Translations under genes and position numbers: made by a program | Notes under the pieces: model-generated | The model's database searches: none | Told to the model about the DNA's origin: nothing | Seen by the model: the letters and a program-made list of their open reading frames with translations, nothing else | NCBI RefSeq assembly: GCF_040412425.1 | Contig: NC_089784.1 | Location: 37,899,070 to 37,963,069, forward strand | Length of the DNA stretch: 64,000 nt | Direction: 5' to 3' | From: Macrobrachium rosenbergii | Taxonomy: Eukaryota > Arthropoda > Malacostraca > Decapoda > Palaemonidae | In this document: positions 59,393-64,000 of the stretch, one piece after another | How positions within the stretch are numbered: position 1 is the stretch's first letter | Layout: each line of letters begins with the position of its first letter

Positions 59393-59461
<69 letters not shown>

Positions 59462-60048
59462 TCACTATTATTAGACTGCAAACGACCGTAAAATGAACTG
59501 TAAAAACGTGATGAACTCGCTCTTATCCACAGTTATTTCCAATAAAGAAAAAAGATGAGGAAAGAAGTGGGAAATATTGAGTGGGTTAACGAGTGAAAGA
59601 GTGGTTACAAACAACGAAAACGGCAAAGTTGGGTTATCCCCATTTGCTCTTCCACGCCATAAATATTCCTCTTTTGACAAGGCTCATTTCCTCTGAAACA
59701 ATAATTTTTTCTTCTTCTTCTTCTAGCATTGACAAGGAGTTTGACAATGCCGCACACCACAAGGCCTTGGGGTAACCCTAACTTATATTCCGGATATTGA
59801 AACATGGCCCCAGTTTACAACTATTACAGATGTTAAGATCGCCCATCAAGCTTTCCATTAACAAAGGGGAATACTGGGTTTATCTTTCACTTGAGACACA
59901 ACCGAGATCCAGGTTCCCTGATAATGTATATCTGATGGAATGGTATTTTTAGATCGATTTTGATCGTATCTTGAATGTCGGTCTTTTGTTTACTCATTCC
60001 CGTTCTTCGCTTTCGTTCGCTGTGGGGGCTGTGGTTTATTTGGTTGGC

Positions 60049-60110
<62 letters not shown>

Positions 60111-60530
60111 ATGGGATTAGGTTAAAGTCGAAATATGAGATTAAACTTACGAAACTTTGACTGAGTTTTTTTAAGTTTCTAGAAAAATAACCATTCGTGT
60201 AAAACCTTTTACTCTAACCTCACTTCTTGAGTTCCCCTTTGTGGGTGGATCTCATGAACTGCCCATTGCCCTCTTAACATCGTGCATTAGGCAGTCATGT
60301 TCACGAAGAACATCCTGCACCTTGAGCTTAACGGCTTGTTGGTAAACCTTAAATGGGAAGTGTCATCCTTCGAATGCAACCTCAGACCCCCGACAATTCC
60401 TTCCCCTGAAGGGGCATAAAGTGGACTCGCAACAGCAAGAGTCCCTTGTCAACTACTGCCCCTAAGACTCAGTCAAGTCTGAAAAAGAATAGGGGACTTC
60501 GTAAAGAAAGAGATCCTGCGGGCATTATGT
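59393..60530 (+). repeat. Dispersed repeat family A, second plus-strand copy
   Basis: Aligns along about 1.1 kb with 22,258-23,420. (GA)n arrays at 59,396-59,459 and 60,050-60,110 lie at the same two positions. The second is interrupted (GAGGAGAG), so it is ageing. Confidence 0.82.
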
Positions 60531-60897
60531 GAAGTAAGAACTGGTTATCAGTTTTGTAATAATATGCATAAAATTTAATTTCATTATTCTCTTTGTCTTC
60601 ACAGCTGTATGACTGCATTAATGTTTTACATCTAGCATTGTAAATCGTTTTTCATATACAATTAACTCTTTCCAATTCGTCGTTTGATTTGTGGTACATT
60701 AAGATGATTCGTCATGAGTTTTTATTTTTCCCCTTCCTCTCACTAACAATGTCCTGTCCTTTTGGATGCACTCAAGTAAGCTGCAGTGGTAACTCATGTG
60801 CTTTATTGATTACCCTGATTTATTCATTCTTTAAAAACAATAATCATCTCATGGCAATTCAACACATTTTTTTGCGGCTCATTTGCGTGAATTGTAA

Positions 60898-60899
<2 letters not shown>

Positions 60900-60948
<49 letters not shown>
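60900..60948. repeat. (CT)n microsatellite
   Basis: 24 CT units. Confidence 0.97.
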
Positions 60949-60951
<3 letters not shown>

Positions 60952-61069
60952 CACACAGATGTCATTTCTTCGTTTTTTAATGTAAGATCGCAACTGCTTA
61001 AACCATACCCGCCATTTCTACAACGTTTATTATTTCGTTTATTCATCATTCCTCTAAATTTTTAGCTGC

Positions 61070-61625
61070 AATGTTTTTAATGAAATAATGCTGTAGTTCT
61101 TGTAATGTTGGGAATTTGAAATTATAACCAGCCCAATATATGTTGTTTTTAACTTGATATAAGTCACAGTTTACGTTAATCTTATCTTTCGTGAGCATTT
61201 CAGATACAGATATACGCATTTGAAATTTCAAGTAATTTTTTCATTCAGTCAATCCGACTTTACTGTCGTTTTATTTTTCTCGGTATTTGAATCAGTTATC
61301 TCCATCGCCCGCCGACGACGCTGCAATTTGAGTTGGTCAAATGTTCCTTTGTTTGTCATGCCAGCTTGGGGTAAAGAATTTATAGTTAATCCAGCTAGAA
61401 TATCAATCGTTCATTTGTTTATTATTAGTTCTTGATACTGATGTGAACATGTCTGCGACATACTGTTGGACTAGAATTAACTAGTACCTTTTAGCTTTGT
61501 GTATGTCCACTATTTTAGGATTAACAGTCAACTGGACATAAATATTGCTGTTAGCTAAATTTCTAGGGCCTTAAAGACTTCGACGCCCAGAGCGGAAAAC
61601 AGGATGATGGGTGGAGTCCTAAGTC
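61070..61625 (+). repeat. Dispersed repeat family D, copy 2
   Basis: See 26,935-27,625. Here it runs into a (GTAT)n array (61,624-61,686). Confidence 0.65.
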
Positions 61626-61686
61626 TATGTATGTATGTATGTATGTAAGTATGTATGTATGTATGTATGTATGTATGTATGTATAT
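61624..61686. repeat. (GTAT)n microsatellite
   Basis: About 15 units, one interruption. Confidence 0.95.
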
Positions 61687-62023
61687 ATAATATATATATA
61701 TAAATATATATGTGTATGTGTATATGTATATGTATAAATATACTGTATATTTAGCTACAAATAGCCTATCGCAATCAAATTCATCATATCCCGGGAATAG
61801 TTTGTAAAAGTGAAATATAGAATTTTGCAAAGTGTCCTAAACATACCAATCAAGTACGATTACAAAGTAGGTAGTGACTTGAAACGCTTACAAGGGAGAC
61901 AATAACTTCATGCACTCGGTGCATAAATTTACTGTCTTCTTGTACGAACACTAAAATGCTTATATTAGAAAATCTTTTGAGTATGATTACATTTAATAAT
62001 AACTTGTTTCCTATAAATAACAA

Positions 62024-62105
62024 ATATATATATATAATATATATACATATATATATATATATACATATATATATGTATGTATGTATAATATATATATGCA
62101 TATAA

Positions 62106-62169
<64 letters not shown>

Positions 62170-62175
62170 ATGTAT
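62024..62175. repeat. Compound (TA)n microsatellite
   Basis: Interrupted TA tract, then a pure array of about 24 units (62,110-62,157) and GTGTGTGTGT. Confidence 0.95.
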
Positions 62176-62570
62176 AAGAATTTTTTATTTATCACATCAC
62201 CGTGACGTTTTACATATAAACATTGAGCTACAAATGTCATTTGATATCCAATTCGCACTACTTCGGGAATATCACCGAAGGAGAATTATAAGTGTTAACT
62301 GGATTGGTACCTAAGTGACTCGAACACCCGAAAGTACCCTTCACGACTTCCAGTCGAAGTTCAAAATCATTGGGGTATCAAAACAGCCGACCCTACCGTA
62401 CTTATACCCGTCGAGTGCGGGGATTTGTACTTAGCGTTGGCATCAACCCATCCTCACTATGACAGCCGACTGAGACGTTTGGAACATGTAGCTTTTTTTT
62501 TGTGAATCTTTTATCACATTTCAGTGACATTTTATATACAAAAGAGATTCGAGCATATACAGCTATATAT
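62176..62570. repeat. Unclassified sequence with short direct repeats
   Basis: TTTATCACATCACCGTGACGTTTTA (62,190-62,215, quoted in part) recurs as TTTATCACATTTCAGTGACAT at about 62,509, near 320 bp later. In between is a GC-richer block. Possibly a small repeat element with near-terminal direct repeats. Class unknown. Confidence 0.4.
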
Positions 62571-63340
62571 TTAGGTCCTACTGATTCCCTGCCACTTCAA
62601 ACTGCTGCAACTATTTGACTGATTTTTGCTGGCACAGCACCAAACACAACTATTGATAATACTGTTTCTTGTGTTGATTTTCTATCGATTTGGATCATTA
62701 CAGTTACGAACAGATATTGCAATTGCTAATATTGCTCCATCTTGTACTGATGTTATTGCTGCTGTTGTAACTGGTGTTGGAACCACGTCTCTTCAAGGGC
62801 TCAGTGTTAACAAACAATTTTTGTTTCATTCCTTTAAAAGACGTGAAGTAAGACGAATTCCAGCTTCTCTACCGAATGAACCATTTCTCTGTCCCTCTCT
62901 CTACCTTTCTACAACAGGGCTATTCCAGAACAGCGGATATGACAAGCCACATCTCTAAGCGTTTATAATGCACGGAATTACATGAGAAAACGAGGGGCAG
63001 TCTTGCTTCACGCCTGAATCAGAGCCGCTTGCTCTCTTCCTTATTAGACTTCAAACGAATGACCTCTTCATTACTAGAATATTTACACGAGGGAGAGAGA
63101 GATGGGCTCTCTACTTTACTGAATCTAAATATGAAACCAGTCATCATCACCTGTCAGTTTAAATAGAGCTTCAATAACACAAAACCGAATGTCCAGTGAA
63201 TTTTGTGTATTTTATTGTATTTTATGAATAGCAGAGGAGTTCCCTCAGGTACAGGAACGGTTATTTGTCTTCTCTCTCTATCTCTCTCTCTCCAGTAATC
63301 CCATATTGTCGACATCCAGAATAGTTCTTTTTCATGGCGA
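62571..63340. other. Unassigned sequence
   Basis: A 110-residue open frame (62,626-62,958) starts with a hydrophobic stretch (LIILFLVLIFY) but shows no other recognisable signature. I do not call it a gene. Confidence 0.35.
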
Positions 63341-63418
63341 CTCTTCTTCTTCTTCTTCTTCTTCTTCTTCTTCTTCTTCTTCTTCTTCTTCTTCTTCTTC
63401 TTCTTCTTCTTCTTCTTC
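63341..63418. repeat. (CTT)n microsatellite
   Basis: 26 CTT units. Confidence 0.97.
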
Positions 63419-63454
63419 AAGGTTAAAAAATACATTCCCACATAAGATTAACCG

Positions 63455-63680
<226 letters not shown>

Positions 63681-63686
63681 CCAGGA

Positions 63687-63924
63687 AAACTAAGGAAAGC
63701 ACAGGACATTAATCCACCACGCACCAGCATCGATAATGCAGCGTCTATTCAATGCGCTACCAGCTCATCTGAGAAACTTATCAGGAGTGAGCGTAGATGT
63801 GTTTAAGAATAAGCTCGACAAATATTTAAGATGCATCCCAGACCATCCAAGACTGGAAGATGCAAAATATACCGGAAGATGCATTGGCAATTCTCTGGTA
63901 CACATCAGAGGTGCCTCACACTGA
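63687..63924 (+). pseudogene. LINE ORF2 C-terminus
   Basis: The plus strand reads RLFNALPAHLRNLSGVSVDV then FKNKLDKYLRCIPDHPRL and ends NSLVHIRGASH-stop. The pattern F-N-x-L-P-x-H-I/L-R-N...F-K-x-x-L-D-K-F/Y-L...I-P-D-x-P, followed by N-S-L, is typical of the last segment of LINE reverse transcriptase proteins in arthropods. The preceding frame (KLRKAQDINPPRTS) joins after a one-base shift near 63,740. The 3' UTR probably continues to the window end. It may or may not belong to the same family as the 30.2-31.4-kb LINE. Confidence 0.78.
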
Positions 63925-64000
63925 GGAACCTGGGGCAACCCGAACGAACTGTAAGGTCTGTAAGGTTTGACGCGGTTTTACTGGAATGAAAGATTCAATC

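Noticed and set aside
62626..62958. 110-residue open frame with hydrophobic start as a secreted or membrane protein
   Set aside because: The hydrophobic stretch is short, the rest shows no domain, and the region is flanked by simple repeats. Chance is more likely.

Overview
The window looks like repeat-dominated nuclear DNA from an arthropod, most likely a decapod crustacean. This is an inference from three things: the very high density of long (GA)n/(CT)n, (AT)n and (GT)n arrays, the absence of bacterial-style gene packing, and the kinds of retroelements present. No database search was possible, so the host is not firmly identified. I could not support any host protein-coding gene. Almost every long open frame is either a translated microsatellite or a piece of a transposable element.

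Layout. 1-4.7 kb: a broken Ty3/gypsy retrotransposon on the minus strand (zinc knuckles, protease, reverse transcriptase, start of RNase H), carrying two SINEs. 5.6-6.6 kb: a Helitron-like 3' end followed by a dispersed repeat. 6.6-14 kb: mostly unassigned sequence with a perfect 37-bp-arm hairpin at 12.5 kb. 14-18 kb: a (CT)n-bounded repeat, a fragment of a second gypsy family, and a T-rich minisatellite. 17.8-21.8 kb: a second copy of the first gypsy element, with a 1.87-kb near-palindromic foldback element inserted in its 5' region. 22-24 kb and 59-60.5 kb: two copies of a (GA)n-bounded repeat. 26-27.6 kb: a repeat fused to a tRNA-Leu 3' half. 30-31.5 kb: a LINE reverse transcriptase interrupted by another short repeat. 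33.8-35.1 kb: a Penelope-like fragment next to a gypsy RT/RNase H split by a SINE just before its catalytic aspartates. 39.1-40.8 kb: a complete but decayed P-element-like transposon (THAP domain, terminal inverted repeats, 8-bp target duplication) inside a LINE 3' flank. An uninterrupted paralog of this insertion site lies at 49.3-49.5 kb. 41-44.2 kb: a LINE 3' end, then a Penelope-like element with its GIY-YIG-like tail. 44.5-47.3 kb: a diverged 2.8-kb palindrome. 48.1-48.4 kb: a small palindromic MITE. 50.0-53.2 kb: a foldback element with 46-bp tandem repeats inside both arms. 55.5-57.2 kb: a non-autonomous Helitron candidate. 58.0-58.6 kb: a GC-rich 148-bp minisatellite. 63.7-63.9 kb: a LINE ORF2 C-terminus.

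How the parts relate. Eight copies of one tRNA-derived SINE are dispersed through the window, seven with readable target-site duplications, so the order of several insertions can be read (SINE into gypsy, SINE into LINE, SINE into palindrome). Several dispersed repeats carry long dinucleotide arrays at homologous positions in each copy, so many microsatellites here appear to have spread with, or been seeded by, mobile elements. Two foldback elements begin with the same ACTATAGC terminal motif and may belong to one undescribed superfamily of palindromic elements.
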